From NCBI GenBank assembly GCA_016806645.1, contig JACSYO010001340.1:260501-324500 (forward strand): a stretch of DNA of 64,000 nt, given 5' to 3'. The notes beneath the pieces are model-generated. The model did no database searches. It had not been told where the DNA came from and saw nothing but the letters and a program-made list of their open reading frames with translations. Each line of letters opens with the position of its first letter. The stretch's first letter is position 1. This document shows, piece after piece, positions 29,085-41,234 of this stretch. The position numbers and the translations under genes were made by a program. Source of the stretch: Ophiodon elongatus. Its lineage: Eukaryota > Chordata > Actinopteri > Perciformes > Hexagrammidae.

Positions 29085-29195
29085 TGCTTACTTCTATCTT
29101 CCTGTCAATTGTTCTTGGGCCTGTGTACATTGAGAGCAACTTAAATCCCTTGAATATGTACAAATACTTGGCCAATAAATCGGATTCTGATATGT
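29085..29195 (+). mobile_element. LINE-like 3' tail fragment
   Basis: The stretch ends ACTTGGCCAATAAATCGGATTCTGAT (written here as ACTTGGCCAATAAA, then TCGGATTCTGAT), which resembles 3' tails of L2/Rex-type fish LINEs. No reverse transcriptase frame is attached, so it is a truncated copy. Confidence 0.5.
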
Positions 29196-29269
29196 AGCTT
29201 ACATGTGTAAACCAGGGTGCTGTAACACTCATTTTCAATATATATTATTCTGTGGATTGTTTTCCTCAA

Positions 29270-29460
29270 TTAATCATTAATGAAATGTCAAAAAGTAGTC
29301 CATATTGCATTTTTTTTAAATAGTTCTTTAAATGTCTGATCAGTTCAAATCCATAATCAATTGTATTTTCTATCATATATGACAGAGAAAAGCAGCATAA
29401 CCTCACATTGAATAAGCTGGAACTAAAACGATGAAGTTATTATAAATATATATATATAAA

Positions 29461-29509
<49 letters not shown>

Positions 29510-29560
29510 TTGTTTTAATCAACTAATTGATTAATCAACATCAATAGTTGCAGCTTTAAT
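29270..29560. mobile_element. Decayed MITE containing an (AT)n array
   Basis: The left side carries CAATTAATCATTAATGAAAT. The right end reads TTGATTAATC and then TAGTTGCAGC, resembling the GCTGCAACTAA fish family in inverse orientation. A (TA)n tract at 29441-29512 sits inside it. Confidence 0.5.
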
Positions 29561-29897
29561 AAACTCACTGGCTGAACAAAACAATAAAAGATCACTGTCA
29601 ATTTATTAATGACCTTTGACCTTCGTTCTTTTGATGGTTTCTCTTTATTCCTTCTTTTTATTATCTGTCTCTTTAGCCAGAGAGAGAACGTCATTGTGTG
29701 TGTGAGTGAGTGCATAAAACAAAAAGAGATTTATTTTGCGTGCACCTTAAAACGATCTATGCATTAGATAAGGCACTGACGCACACACATAAACGTACTG
29801 CATGGTGTTTCATCTGACAGACGCACTGTTGTTCGCCATAGCAACAGCACGTCTTCCCCATAAAAGCTGCAGCCAGATCCTCCCCTCAGGGTTATTT

Positions 29898-29899
29898 CA

Positions 29900-29935
<36 letters not shown>
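29898..29935. repeat. (CA)n microsatellite
   Basis: About 18 CA units in the intergenic region. Confidence 0.95.
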
Positions 29936-29936
<1 letters not shown>

Positions 29937-31634
29937 TCAGACATTATTATTCTCTAATGTTTGGGGGTAATGAAGCATTCCACAGGTGCCAAACTAAATC
30001 GTGTTTGCAAATATGTCTTGACAAACCAAATGAAAATAAAAGAAGTCATATTTACACATGAAAACCTGCTCTGGAGATCCAAACTGGTGGAATAATTCAC
30101 ATTTATATTGTCTTGAGGTTCTTTGTGGATTCCACAAAAAAAAACATTTGGTCTCGTTCCTCTTATTTCTTTGAGAGGTCAAAGGTCAGCTTCAGAAAAG
30201 CAACACTGGAATAAGCTGGATTTCAGTGTTTATCTCCAGATCAATTCAGCAGGTCAGAGGCTTGCATACGTGGTGGGAGATCTGTTTAAGTAGCTTGTTC
30301 TATCTTGTTGCGTTTTTAGTTTATCTGTCAGCTTATGATTTATTAAAGCTGGGAAAAAAAGCAAGAAAAAAAAAAAAAAAGGTTTCTTCTCGAACACTTT
30401 GATGGTCTTGTTGAGAAAATATCCTTCTCCGGAACAAATCACATTGTGTGCCAGAGCAAAGTAAACGGTTTATACTCAGTTCTTCGATTACCAGCATTTC
30501 ACAGAGATTAGCATTATGTTTTGTCCCCAAAAAAAACATATAAATAAATTACATCAGTGCCAGAAATGGATGATTTTGCGAGGCAGGAGGCAGAGTGTCG
30601 CTGAAGGGGTGGAAACATATCTCTTCATCTTTGTATCATCTGTATTCTGCAGCAATCTTTTGCACACAATTACAAATGTGTTTTTTTATTTACAACACTA
30701 CTGAACACACATTTCCATTTGATAATTAGATAATTACGTTGTATCTAAAAAAACATGTACCTCTATGAGAATATATATCTTTTGAGCCCAGCTTTTTTTT
30801 TTTTTTTTTTATCATTATTGTACCTTCTGGCTGTTGACACATTTAATGCAAATACATGCTGTATTTTCTAAATGTAGGATCTCATGTCTGTCAATGATCT
30901 CACGAACACACATTGACTCACAGCAGTGATTTTGCGTGAATAAACATACATTCAGGAACAGATAAATAATATAGTTGCGTATATATACATTCTCTCATCA
31001 TTGAGAGACGGTCAGGCTGTTTATCCTCTTGTCGTCTACACTTTTTTTTTAACAATGTTCAGACATATTTCAGACAAAATGGGTGTGTCTGTGCGGGTGT
31101 TGGATCATAGTGCAGTGTTTTGCTGTGGATTTTAAGCTTTTCACGTTTCCTTCAACATAAACGGTCTCAACCTCCCAAACACATTTCGCAGACGCTTGCC
31201 CGGGTTAATCTGGCCTTAAACCACCCCCTGTATTTAAACTCACGAAGGCACTCCATTGAGACTACTTTTTAAGTATGCAATGGTGCAGTGTTGAGTTACA
31301 TAACCAGTGGACTTCCACGGAGTCTGCATCAAAAACGTCTGGATCCATGTTCATGATCCCATTGCCCCAGTTTTGCAGATTTTGAGAAACTATGGCATAC
31401 AGGCACATGCAAACACGGCCAAGCGTGGATGCACACACATAACGCGCTCAATCACAGCATCCATCATAATATAAAAAAAACTTTTTTCCAGGGGCTGTAA
31501 CCATGGCAACAGAGGCTGCATATCCCGGCATCAGTGGAGCAAACCCTTTTAGACTGTCAAAGGTAATCACAGGTTTATCTCTCAAATAGTCAAGAGCAGT
31601 GACAAACATCTAAATCTGTGGGAAAACACAGGCC

Positions 31635-31668
31635 CGGGGGAGAGGGGGGGGTGCGGGGGGGGGGGGGG
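31635..31668. repeat. G-rich run, possible G-quadruplex
   Basis: Three or more runs of five to fourteen G lie within 34 bp, broken only by AGA and TGC. This fits a quadruplex-forming sequence on the plus strand. It lies about 4.5 kb upstream of the candidate slc35g2 first exon. Confidence 0.7.
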
Positions 31669-33284
31669 CAAACCTTGTGGCTGAAACACACTCATTTGAC
31701 GTATTGAGAGTTATGCAATGAAGGTCTGTTTTATTCTTGGTCTCATGTCTGGGGCTGTTGACTAACAGAGAGGCTTTACGTGGCTGTTCTACGTCTGTTC
31801 TATTTTTAGTTCCCTCTGACCTTCCTTGCAGCGTTTTCACACCCGAGGCTTTTTTTCTTTTCGCTCACAATCTCTCTGAAACCCCGTTTATGACTCTCTC
31901 CACATGTCTCTCTCGCCTCCCCCCAATGTCACTTCCTGCTCTTGCCCTCCCTCCCTCCCTCCACCCCTCCCCCCCCCTCCCCCTCCCCTCTCTCCCCCTT
32001 TCCACCACTGTGGTAATGCAAAATGTATAAGAGGTACAGTGCTATATAAGCTGGGGGGGAAAAAAAATCACAGTCTATCACAACCCTACTTGTGAACCAG
32101 GCAGTCATCGTCCGTCACATCCGCCTCCCTCTCTTGAACACACACACACAGATGGTAGTGGAAATAGCCAAGGTTTTATTTTGCTGCAGTGTGTGTGTCA
32201 TACATCACCAGCCCAGCCTTCTAATTTTCCGTAGAAGTTCTTCATCTTAGCCCTATCTTCATCTCTACAATGTCTGTTTTTTTTTCACTTTTCTTTTTGG
32301 ACTCCCTTGTTCCTCCCGTCCACCGCGAAGGCCCCGGTGATGAATGTGTCCCTGTCTGTGGTTGCGGTTCACTTATTTCTGCTCTCATCAGCTCCTGCTG
32401 TAATGAGAACACGCGCTCAGACATCCAAGGACCCAAGCTTTGAATAATGACATCCTGTTTATAGTTCATAAACACTGACCGCCCAAAACAGACCTCTTTA
32501 ACAACCCTGCGACAGTGTGAGGAATATTGATGCTGAAAAAATATACCCGTCAATGCCTACTGTTAATTTTTTTATAGAAATCGGTTAATTAAACTGTTCA
32601 AATGGAAAGTCAGTTTCCATGAATGGTGACAGACTGGGAATCGTGATGCCTTCCTGTGTTAAATAAGTGTGAAATTGGCAGAGAAACCACGCAACCTACA
32701 TGTGCCAATGTGTGTGAGCACAAGTGAGAAACAGAAATAGATAGTGTGTGTTCGAGAGGCAGATTGAGGAAGAAAGAGTGTAAAAAATTGAAAAACCCAA
32801 GTTCAGCTACCACTCTGTCCTTTGCCATACTCTATAATTCATTTCATCCTGGCCGGAGATGGAGCGAGGGAGGCACAAAAAGCTTCTGAATCTGGTTCTC
32901 ACATGTGCTTGAATTCATCAAAAAACCTCTCGGCATCTCTCGTACTCTCCATCCATCCATCGCCGCCCTCTTCTCTCCACTACACCGCTCTCATCCCACC
33001 CATTTGCCTTCCCCTCTCCCCACTTCCTCCCCGCTGTCAGCTCATCTCTGCCCCACTTTAGCATATTCTTATCACAGCAAGTCACCGACTCCTCCCAGGA
33101 GGCTGCACCTTCTGTCTGGATACGATGAACCTATAAGGCTGGCCTGCAGAGGAGACGATGGGATTTAAACAGTGCCCTAAATAGCTGGGTCCGAAGTACT
33201 CTCATTCAGCGTAACCATGGAAACACTAGATATTCCTCCTCATCCTCAGAGAAATAGCCTAAAGCGAATGGATGAGTGAGCTAG

Positions 33285-33309
33285 AGAAAGAAAGAAAGAA
33301 AGAAAGAAA
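33285..33309. repeat. (GAAA)n tetranucleotide repeat
   Basis: About six GAAA units in the intergenic region. Confidence 0.9.
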
Positions 33310-34849
33310 TGTAGTCAGTTACATTCTCGACCATCATGCATCTCTCCAAGGAGCATGGGCACTATTTATTGCCCCAGAGACAGCACATGAGGAAATTAAC
33401 TTTTTTTCTATCAGTGCTGCCATGCATTTTTCCATATTGAACTCATTTTTAACATCCAATTTTGGTGGCATCTCTAGACTAATTATGTGAAAACATCCTC
33501 CCAGTTGTGTGAACAGTTCAAGTTGAGAGTCTGGCATCCCAGATATACATAGTGCTGTTCATGAATTTTAAGGAGAACAGAGCTCCTGAGAGTAAGATCA
33601 AATTCTGTCTTCCGAATGAGATGCAGCAGGGTGAGCTGTATCTTAGAAATATGCGAAAATGAACATCCATAATCCCTGTTGTATTCCAGCTTGCTCCAAC
33701 CAGAACTCACTGTTGCATGGCAATACATTGCTCTTTGGTAATGGGCTCTAAATGGATGGCTTCATTTAATTAACATTTGTGTGTGTTTTTTATTTTTAGA
33801 GTTGTAGTAAATCTCTTCTATTGAGGAGCAAACCCAAGTTGTAAAGCTGCAATACAGACTTGTATTTCTCAAACACTTGGTGCTGCTTCAGCAACTTAAA
33901 GCTGCACTTATCAATGTTTTTCTATTAATGATGGCTCATCTCAAAGGAATAGCTTTACTATTTTGGTTCAGTCTTACCACTCTTGTCAACGTCGTTTTCA
34001 ACGTTTTTTTAGGGCAAGATTTAAAATAATAAAAAAATACTTTACATTGCCCGCTCAGTACCAAATGACAGACACACTAAGTTAGCAACTAGCTGCTGAA
34101 CATAGTGGAGAGTTTAGCAGCTAAAGAACCAGAATTAATACATTTGTTGTGTGGTCAAAAACATGAATCCAAATGAATGCTAATATTGTTCCATGTCTGC
34201 CTAATGTGTAATTAGGCAAGTGTTTGCTTGCTGCTAGTTGCCTAATTACAGCGTATAGTCAATACTAGATAATAGTCTGCAACGCAGATTATCAATAATT
34301 GTTTGCAAGTATAAAATTACACTGTTGACAGGGATTGCTTTTTTGACATATCCTCGCCACACAGTAAAGAGCTAATTAGAAATCACCACGTGTAATTGGT
34401 TGGCAAGGAATCCTGCCTACTCTCTCGTTTGAACACCAGATACAGAAAAAGGAAAACATGCACTACAGAGATGAGAGAGGTGGTTGCTGGGGACCACTGC
34501 TTCTTATTAAACAGTATGGCGGTCAAGCCGAACAACAGTGAGCCCTCACTGCATTCGGCGAAAGGTTAGTACAGATCGCAATGGAGCAGAGCACACCAGT
34601 GTTATGTCAGCAAAATGTCAAAGCAATTACTGTCAGTTTTGCAAAAAGATGAAAGTGTGTGAGATTGTGCGGCGTTTGTGAGTCAAACAGAGAGAAACTG
34701 TACCGATCGGCCTCCTACTTTATTTAATCTCTGCACCACTACTGTCGTTATCATTATGACTCAAATGGCTCGGGAAGGCTTCTCCACAAGACCTTGGAAC
34801 CTGGCAGCAGATATTGTCTCCCATTAAGCCACATGAGCATCAGTGAGGT

Positions 34850-35150
34850 CAGTCGTCGACGTTCATGATGATGGGGCCTGGCTCGCAGTCGCCGTCCCAC
34901 GTCATCCCAAAAGGTGTTGGGTGGAGAGCAGGGCTCTGTTCAGACCGGTCAAGTGGTTCCACGCCAAACTGGAAAGATCATTTCAATATGGACCATGCTT
35001 TGTACATGTTTCAACATTTTGAACAGGAAAGAGCCTTCTCTAAACTGTCGACACAAAGTTGGAATCACACTATTGTCTTAAATATAATGGCATGGTGTAG
35101 CAGTGACATTTATCGTAATGGGAAATAAGGAACCGGGCTCAAAACCATGA
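34850..35150. mobile_element. Decayed interspersed repeat common in fish
   Basis: The phrases AAAAGGTGTTGGGTGGAG, CAGGGCTCTGTTCAGACC, GTCAAGTGGTTCC, TTTGAACAGGAAAGAGCC and CACAAAGTTGG occur in the order seen in a repeat I know from many teleost genomes. I recognise the body but not the ends, so the limits are approximate and the superfamily is left open. Confidence 0.55.
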
Positions 35151-35906
35151 AAAACAAATGTTGACTGTTTCTTTCAACATTCGGATTTCTTGATTAGTAC
35201 GTATCGTGAACCTTGTACAACCTGCTTTGGCAATCAGGGCCGGATAAACTCACATGAGCCTCACATGAGCCTCTGCTGACAAACCTCCCCTCCCCCCACC
35301 CCTCCCCCCACCAGCACCATCTCTCTGTGCATTGTGTGTGTATCATGTTATCTTCAAATGAATCAAAGATTTACAGACAGAGTATACAGAAATATATGCA
35401 CCATAAGAGCACAGCGTAGGTCCCAATCTTAAAGGAAACTTTGCCGATTTACAACCAGCAATCATTGCAACGTGGGTGGTATGTGTAATAAACTCATTTG
35501 ACCATGAAGCGTCACCTTGGAGGGAGACCGAACATCGCTCGTTGGCACATACCACCGACATTGCAGCGATACGAAGCCAGTTGAAAGTCTGCAAAGTTTC
35601 CCCCCCTTTTAATAATGAAGGTATTGAAAAGAGTTTTGGTATGGCCCCAGATGACGAAGTGAAGATGAAGCACTAATGCATAACCTGGTTTAAAATTGTT
35701 GATATTCTAACTTCATGGTGCATATTACCAAACTACAAGTTGCAATGAATCAAATGACCACGAAGCATACATTTTAAGACTGGGTCCTTTGGTGGCCCCA
35801 GTTGTAAAAGCACCAGGGCAGGATGCCAAAAATGTATAAAAAAGAACAGGAGCGAGAAACACATACACAAATTACAAGGGTGTCTGGTATCTGGTCATGA
35901 TACAGT

Positions 35907-35913
35907 CTCTCAC

Positions 35914-35998
<85 letters not shown>
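35907..35998. repeat. Compound (CT)n-(CA)n microsatellite
   Basis: CT units to about 35947 run straight into about 25 CA units. A separate (CT)n array lies at 36085-36137. Confidence 0.97.
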
Positions 35999-36000
<2 letters not shown>

Positions 36001-36082
36001 GGGGTGACATACAATTATCAGGGTGATATAGTGCTGGTGTTCAATGGATGTCACGCATGCTCAGACGTTATGATTAGTCCCC

Positions 36083-36137
<55 letters not shown>

Positions 36138-36140
<3 letters not shown>

Positions 36141-36461
36141 GGCAGGCTGAGGAGGAGCATCTATATCGGTGCCCAGAGAGTGATGGACGGGCAGCAGGTC
36201 GCCGTCAAACACACATTGTCCTCCCGCAGAGTGAAGTGAGGGGACCGCAGGGTCTGGCTGGGCGGAGGCGTGTCGCGTTTGCCCTTGAGGAGACAATTGG
36301 CAGCCGCAGGAGAAAAGCCGGGGACAGGGTACCAGCAAAAGACGGGGAAGAACAAATGGCCAAAAAGAGGTGATGGATCTTTGGAGATGCTCGGTAAATG
36401 ACTGAGGCTGACCGAGAGTGAAGTTCAACCCCGGCGAGATCCGCCGTTTGCGGGAAAGCAG
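36138..36461 (+). promoter_or_regulatory. slc35g2: Candidate slc35g2 promoter and 5' UTR exon
   Basis: The stretch is GC-rich compared with its flanks and ends in GGGAAAGCAG followed by GTGAGTTG, a near-perfect splice donor at 36462. The next good plus-strand acceptor before the slc35g2 start codon is CCCTCGCAG at 39546, so these two would remove a 3.1-kb intron from the 5' UTR. Vertebrate SLC35G2 genes also have a non-coding first exon ahead of a single coding exon. A (CT)n tract at 36085-36137 sits immediately upstream. The start site is not determined. Confidence 0.45.
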
Positions 36462-36719
36462 GTGAGTTGAGGCGGAGGAGGAGGTGTTTTTTTTTTCCTA
36501 AACTCTAAACTATAAATAACCCATCCGTTGGTTTGTTGATTGGACTATATGATGAAATATACCACGAAATTACAGCAGGTCACTAATTGGGAAGCCGTCT
36601 GAGGGTTCATTGATTGAGCTGCCGTGTGGCAATCTGCGGGCGCATGCAGGGTGCGCGCACTTTTCCCCATTCAAGAATTCTTCACGGGTCACGGTTCGGG
36701 CTGTCATTGTAGGCTACAA

Positions 36720-36784
36720 CATCATACATTCATACATTCATTCATACATACATTCATTCATACATGCATACATTCATACACGCA
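36720..36784. repeat. CATT/CATA tetranucleotide repeat
   Basis: About 16 mixed ATTC and ATAC units. A GC-rich block follows (36790-36890). Confidence 0.85.
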
Positions 36785-37179
36785 TGCTGTATGGTGGACG
36801 CCAAACGAACCCTCGCCCTGTGCCAGAGGCGGGAATCGAAACGCCATCCCTGCAGGCGCGGGCGCCGTACAGTGTCGGGACAAGCAGATAGATTATGCTT
36901 TATGATGTAAAACGACGATTTAATTGGATTTAAACGAGACAACACGTGCAGCACAACCCTGCCGTTTGGCGCGTGCTCGTGTGTGCGTTTGTGTCAACCC
37001 TCTGGCGTCACAGGGGCGCATCGCCGAGGAACCTTGATAACCTTGAAACCTTGATAACATCTTCTCTTCATATACAGACACTCATTTACACACATAGACA
37101 CATAGACACAGGCTTCACGTGGATTTACATAATATAATGCAATTACCCTTAAATAAAGAACACACATGTTTAATTGCAT

Positions 37180-37308
<129 letters not shown>

Positions 37309-38302
37309 TGTTCATACCGTTAATTATCAACATTATAGGAGTACCATTCATAAAGTGTTTGGCCTACTCATAGTCCAAAGACGTTTTTGCTTTTGAACAA
37401 AATATAACATGCATGTAAACACCAGGAGGACAGTGTGCAGTTTAAAGAGCATCCTCTGAAGATCCGAGCCTTGCCTGCTGCTGGCATCACATTGTGCAGG
37501 TTCGATGTTGGCGAGTAGCGGCTCATTTTAGGGTTGTGTAAGGTGTGAAACAAGCTTTTGAGAGCAGCAGCAGTGTAAGCAGCAGCAGCAGCATTGCAGA
37601 GGCAGGCTGCATCATTCGGATCGCTAAATACTATCAGACTGAGAAGAGAAGAGTCAGACTGGAACATCCTGATCTCTTTATGCTCTTTGTGTTTTCACAG
37701 AACGGAAGATCATTGTTCCATACAACCTTTCGGTGGTAGTAAATGTCCAGACCTCATGCCTGTGGTTTCCTTTTTACTTCGCTCAGCGAGCTGTGAGGTT
37801 GTGAAATTCTGACAAATGTTTTAGCGCAAGTCATGATGATTTGAGACGGCGTAAAGTAATTGAGTACAATTTCCTCAAAACAGAGATTTTCAAAGAAAGA
37901 TATATATACTACTTTAAATGAAATACTTCATGAGCTCGTCTCTATTAACTGCACTCACAGCGCGACCCTTCTAGCGTTTGTAATTTGTACCAGGGCAATT
38001 CAGGTTGATTCGTGGGAATACGCTACGTCTCCAGGGACAGTAAAGGCCACGTAGCCAGACACTAATTCACAGCCTCCCTCTGCTCCGAACAGATCAAGAG
38101 GACTGCAGCGTTGTGAGAAACAGCAGTGAGCTGCCAAAACTGCCGGTTGATTTTCCAGAAAATGATGATACATATTGATATTGCATAGGTCTTACACTGT
38201 GATCAAATATTTAATCCTTGTGGCCCTATTCCTATTTTAAGTTTGTGCTCCGTCCTTGTGATTTATTGCAAGCGGCTTGGCTCGATAGGCTTGGCCGTCG
38301 GT

Positions 38303-38337
38303 CAGTCACTCAGTCACTCAGTCACTCAGTCACTCAG
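38303..38337. repeat. 8-bp minisatellite, four units
   Basis: Four perfect tandem copies of CAGTCACT plus a partial fifth. Confidence 0.95.
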
Positions 38338-39572
38338 GGCATCACTGTGCTTCAATCTGTCAGATGGATTGGCACAACCTTTGGTACACATATTCATGCC
38401 CACCCCCACCCCCACCGCCTTTGGTGACATTTTCATTGAAAGCATGTTAGCATGCTGATATTAGAGTTGTGCCTAAATACAGCCTCGCAGAGCCTGACTG
38501 TAGACTTTCAAAGTTTGTAAGTAAAGCGTTGCCACCCTGACTGAGTGTGTAGGTACTTTATTTCAATAAGTGAAGATGTGATTCACTTGCTGTGTTTAGG
38601 CAAAATGACTGTTGAGTAATACTGTGTAACTCCAGGGAAATAACTCAGCACTGTGCTCCACCTGCCTTAAAAGAACAAACATTATGTTGTGGGAAAGTAG
38701 TCCCCGTTCCCAGAGAAAGCGCTGGACTGCCGAGTGTTTTACAACCTGAATGCAGCAGTGGGTGTGCGCCGTACAGCACCTGCATGGTCATATTGTTCTG
38801 CTGCAGAGAGCTATAGTGCTACAGCGGTTCTAAGTTAGTCATCCGGGGAGCCGGACTTTGAAGGGAAAAGTTAAAGAGATGGAGAAATCAAATGAGGAGG
38901 GATATGGTTGAGTGGGAGGTATTACATTAGACATAGGATTGATTTAGGATTCATATACCTGTTTTTTATGGTTTTCAAAAGCTGACATATCTAATGTTTT
39001 GACAGACTGAATAATATTTCTGCTTCTTATTGTGCTTGAATGCATAACGTGAGGGAGGCGAAGAGGAAGAGACAAGAGGGAGAAAGAAATTGTGAGAGAC
39101 GGAGAGAGATAAAAAGACAAATGAGGCAGGAAGCGCTCTCTTACATAATTGTCATCGCCAACGTTGCCAACACTGACTTCTAACACCCCTTGAAGGTCAC
39201 GTTACCCAAGAAGTCTAAAAGGCGCGATAATAGAGTTGTTAATCTGCCATTATGGGGCTTTATGATTCTGCGAATATGAACTCAACGTGAACTCTCATGA
39301 AAAAACAAAAACAATTAAACCGGTGATTGCTCAGACGGGCAGAGCTTACGTCTCATTCCCTGCCAAACACAAGGGGCACTTGGGAAGATTTGAGTCACTG
39401 CTATTATTATCTTGGATATTAAAGATACATGAGATATCAAGCGGTATCCTGAGGGACGCCGTGAGGGAGAAAGCAGAGAGCGAGACGAGGAGCGTGTGTG
39501 TTAAACAAATCTTGTATGTGGTTCTAAAGTGTCCTTTCCCTCGCAGGTGTCTGTCGTCATTGGAGATTTAAA

Positions 39573-40928
39573 ATGGAGTCCACTCACCTCCTGAGCAGCT
39601 CTAAGAAGAGGGTAAAGATCCACCCTCACACCGTCACAGCCAAATACGCCACGCACACCCCCTACTCCCCTCAACCTGGAGTACACACACACTTCCCCCA
39701 ACCAGGGGACGAGGGCTACGATGACGCTCCGTCTTTTGAGGACTTTGGCTCCTTCCTGGAGGAGACGTCAGACAAGAAGCAGCTGACGGAGAGCAGGAAG
39801 TGGCCTCTGACTCTGTTCGGGTCCAAAGACAAAGACACGACTAACAAACCTCAGGCTGCTGGGGGAGGAGATGGGAGCGAGGGGGGAGCCCGAGCGGCAA
39901 AGGGGTCTGGGAAAGGAGTAGGGGAACAGCTGGCCAGTTTCGGGGAGGCGTCTGTGTCTGCGTCTCGCCTCACCTGGGTGGGGCTGCTGGGTGCGGCGCT
40001 GGCGCACGGCTGTTTGATTGTTTTGACCCGCCTGGCCTCTGAACGCTTCAGCCTGGGCCCCCTGTTTCTGCTCTTGGTACGGTCCATCGTCCAGCTCCTT
40101 TCTGTGGCTGTACCACTGCACAGGGGGGAGAACCCTTTCGGACCGGCGGGCTACCGTCTACGTCTGCTCTGTTACGGCGTCGCCTACTCTCTCTCCCTCT
40201 GCTGCGCCTACTCCTCCTTAACCTTCGTCTCTCCTGGAAACGCCACGACAACCTGGCGCCTGGCAACCACGGCGCTGTCAGCGACCCTGGCCTTCCTGCT
40301 CCTGGAGGAGAGGCTGGGATTGGCTGACGGGATCACCATAGGTGCAGGGCTGTGCGGTTTGGGGCTTGTGTTGCTTCCCACAGCCGACGAGAGCAATTCA
40401 GATTCCCCAACTGACCCGGTCGTGTTCTGGAGGGGTGCGTTTGGTTGGTCTCTTTCAGCTCTTGCAGGGCTGTGGATGGCTTTGGCACTAGTTGGGTATC
40501 GTTCCCTGAAAGAGAGGGTGGGAGTGGGCACAGCTTTGTTCACAGTAAGCTGGACGGGCTGCCTGCTCGCCCCGGCCTCGTTGGCTCTGCTCCAGGAGGG
40601 CTGGTCCTGGCCTTCGAGTGCCCCAGCCTGGGGTCTGGTCCTGGGCCTGGTTGCATGCTCGGTAGCGGCCTTTCTGGGGATGACGCACGCTCTCACCCGA
40701 CTCCACCCTGCTCTGGTCTCCGCCTCTCAGAGCCTGGAGGTACCTGTTGCCATGCTGCTGCATCTGGCGGTGCTGCCATTGGCTCCCACTGCGCCGGAGG
40801 TCGTCGGGAACGTGATGGTCATACTGAGCGTCGGTTGGCTGGTGGCGATAAAGCTGCTACCGGCCCGTGGGGCAGGGCGTCGCCAAAGGGAAGAGTATGA
40901 GGAGATTCTGGACTCACCTATCAAATAG
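39573..40928 (+). CDS. slc35g2: Solute carrier family 35 member G2 (EamA/DMT-type transporter)
   Basis: This is a complete 451-residue multipass membrane protein in one exon. It matches human SLC35G2 (TMEM22, about 412 residues): KKRVKIHP near the N-terminus, YRLRLLCYGV at 194-203, TTTWRLATTALSA at 225-237, LHPALVS at 378-384, and an identical C-terminus EILDSPIK. About ten hydrophobic helices run from 134 to 429 as two five-helix EamA repeats. The first 130 residues are cytosolic in character: acidic at 46-66 and Gly-rich at 97-118. The latter segment makes the protein longer than the human one. The start codon has a good context (AAAATGG). A splice acceptor ends at 39546, 26 bp upstream. 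SLC35G2 has no established substrate. It lies head-to-head with stag1, as in human. Confidence 0.96.
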   Translation: MESTHLLSSSKKRVKIHPHTVTAKYATHTPYSPQPGVHTHFPQPGDEGYDDAPSFEDFGSFLEETSDKKQLTESRKWPLTLFGSKDKDTTNKPQAAGGGDGSEGGARAAKGSGKGVGEQLASFGEASVSASRLTWVGLLGAALAHGCLIVLTRLASERFSLGPLFLLLVRSIVQLLSVAVPLHRGENPFGPAGYRLRLLCYGVAYSLSLCCAYSSLTFVSPGNATTTWRLATTALSATLAFLLLEERLGLADGITIGAGLCGLGLVLLPTADESNSDSPTDPVVFWRGAFGWSLSALAGLWMALALVGYRSLKERVGVGTALFTVSWTGCLLAPASLALLQEGWSWPSSAPAWGLVLGLVACSVAAFLGMTHALTRLHPALVSASQSLEVPVAMLLHLAVLPLAPTAPEVVGNVMVILSVGWLVAIKLLPARGAGRRQREEYEEILDSPIK

Positions 40929-41109
40929 GTATCTCTTCTCTCCTCTTCACACCTCCACCTCGTCTTCCCCTCCTTCATGAGATTGGTTTCCGGTGTACAT
41001 AAGAGACTGCTAAATGTTTATTGGAGCTTTATCGATTTTGTATTGTCCCCTTTGCTTTTGAGAAAGTGCCAATATTGTGTTGTCTGTTATTGTGACTATG
41101 TGATGTGAC

Positions 41110-41115
41110 ATTAAA
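41110..41115 (+). terminator. slc35g2: Candidate poly(A) signal of slc35g2
   Basis: ATTAAA lies 182 bp after the stop codon and shortly before a GT-rich tract, the usual layout of a cleavage site. Confidence 0.55.
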
Positions 41116-41142
41116 ATCTTCTAATCAGTATCTCATCTCCTT

Positions 41143-41143
<1 letters not shown>

Positions 41144-41215
<72 letters not shown>

Positions 41216-41234
41216 TGAGTGAGAGAGAGAGAGA
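41144..41234. repeat. Compound (GT)n-(GAGT)n-(GA)n microsatellite
   Basis: About 34 GT units pass through two GAGT units into GA. It lies just past the slc35g2 poly(A) signal. Confidence 0.97.

Larger units (their letters stand above)
28641..36139. other. Intergenic region between stag1 and slc35g2
   Basis: This is about 7.5 kb between the two divergent genes. It is AT-rich to about 31 kb, with pyrimidine-rich patches at 31.9-32.0 and 32.9-33.05 kb. I see no gene. Recognisable contents, listed separately, are a LINE-like 3' tail, a MITE with an AT array, microsatellites, G runs and a decayed interspersed repeat. Confidence 0.7.

Noticed and set aside
36790..36890. tRNA-like or SINE-like block on the minus strand with GTTTCGATTCC resembling a B-box
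   Set aside because: The T-arm stem does not pair, there is no convincing A-box or acceptor stem, and no duplication is visible. It may be a decayed repeat but cannot be named.
38303..38337. Short tandem repeats considered as a CRISPR-like array
   Set aside because: The units are 8 bp with no spacers, in a vertebrate genome. It is a simple minisatellite.
40208..40900. Long open frames antisense to and out of frame with slc35g2
   Set aside because: They are shadows of the GC-rich transporter frame and have no family resemblance.
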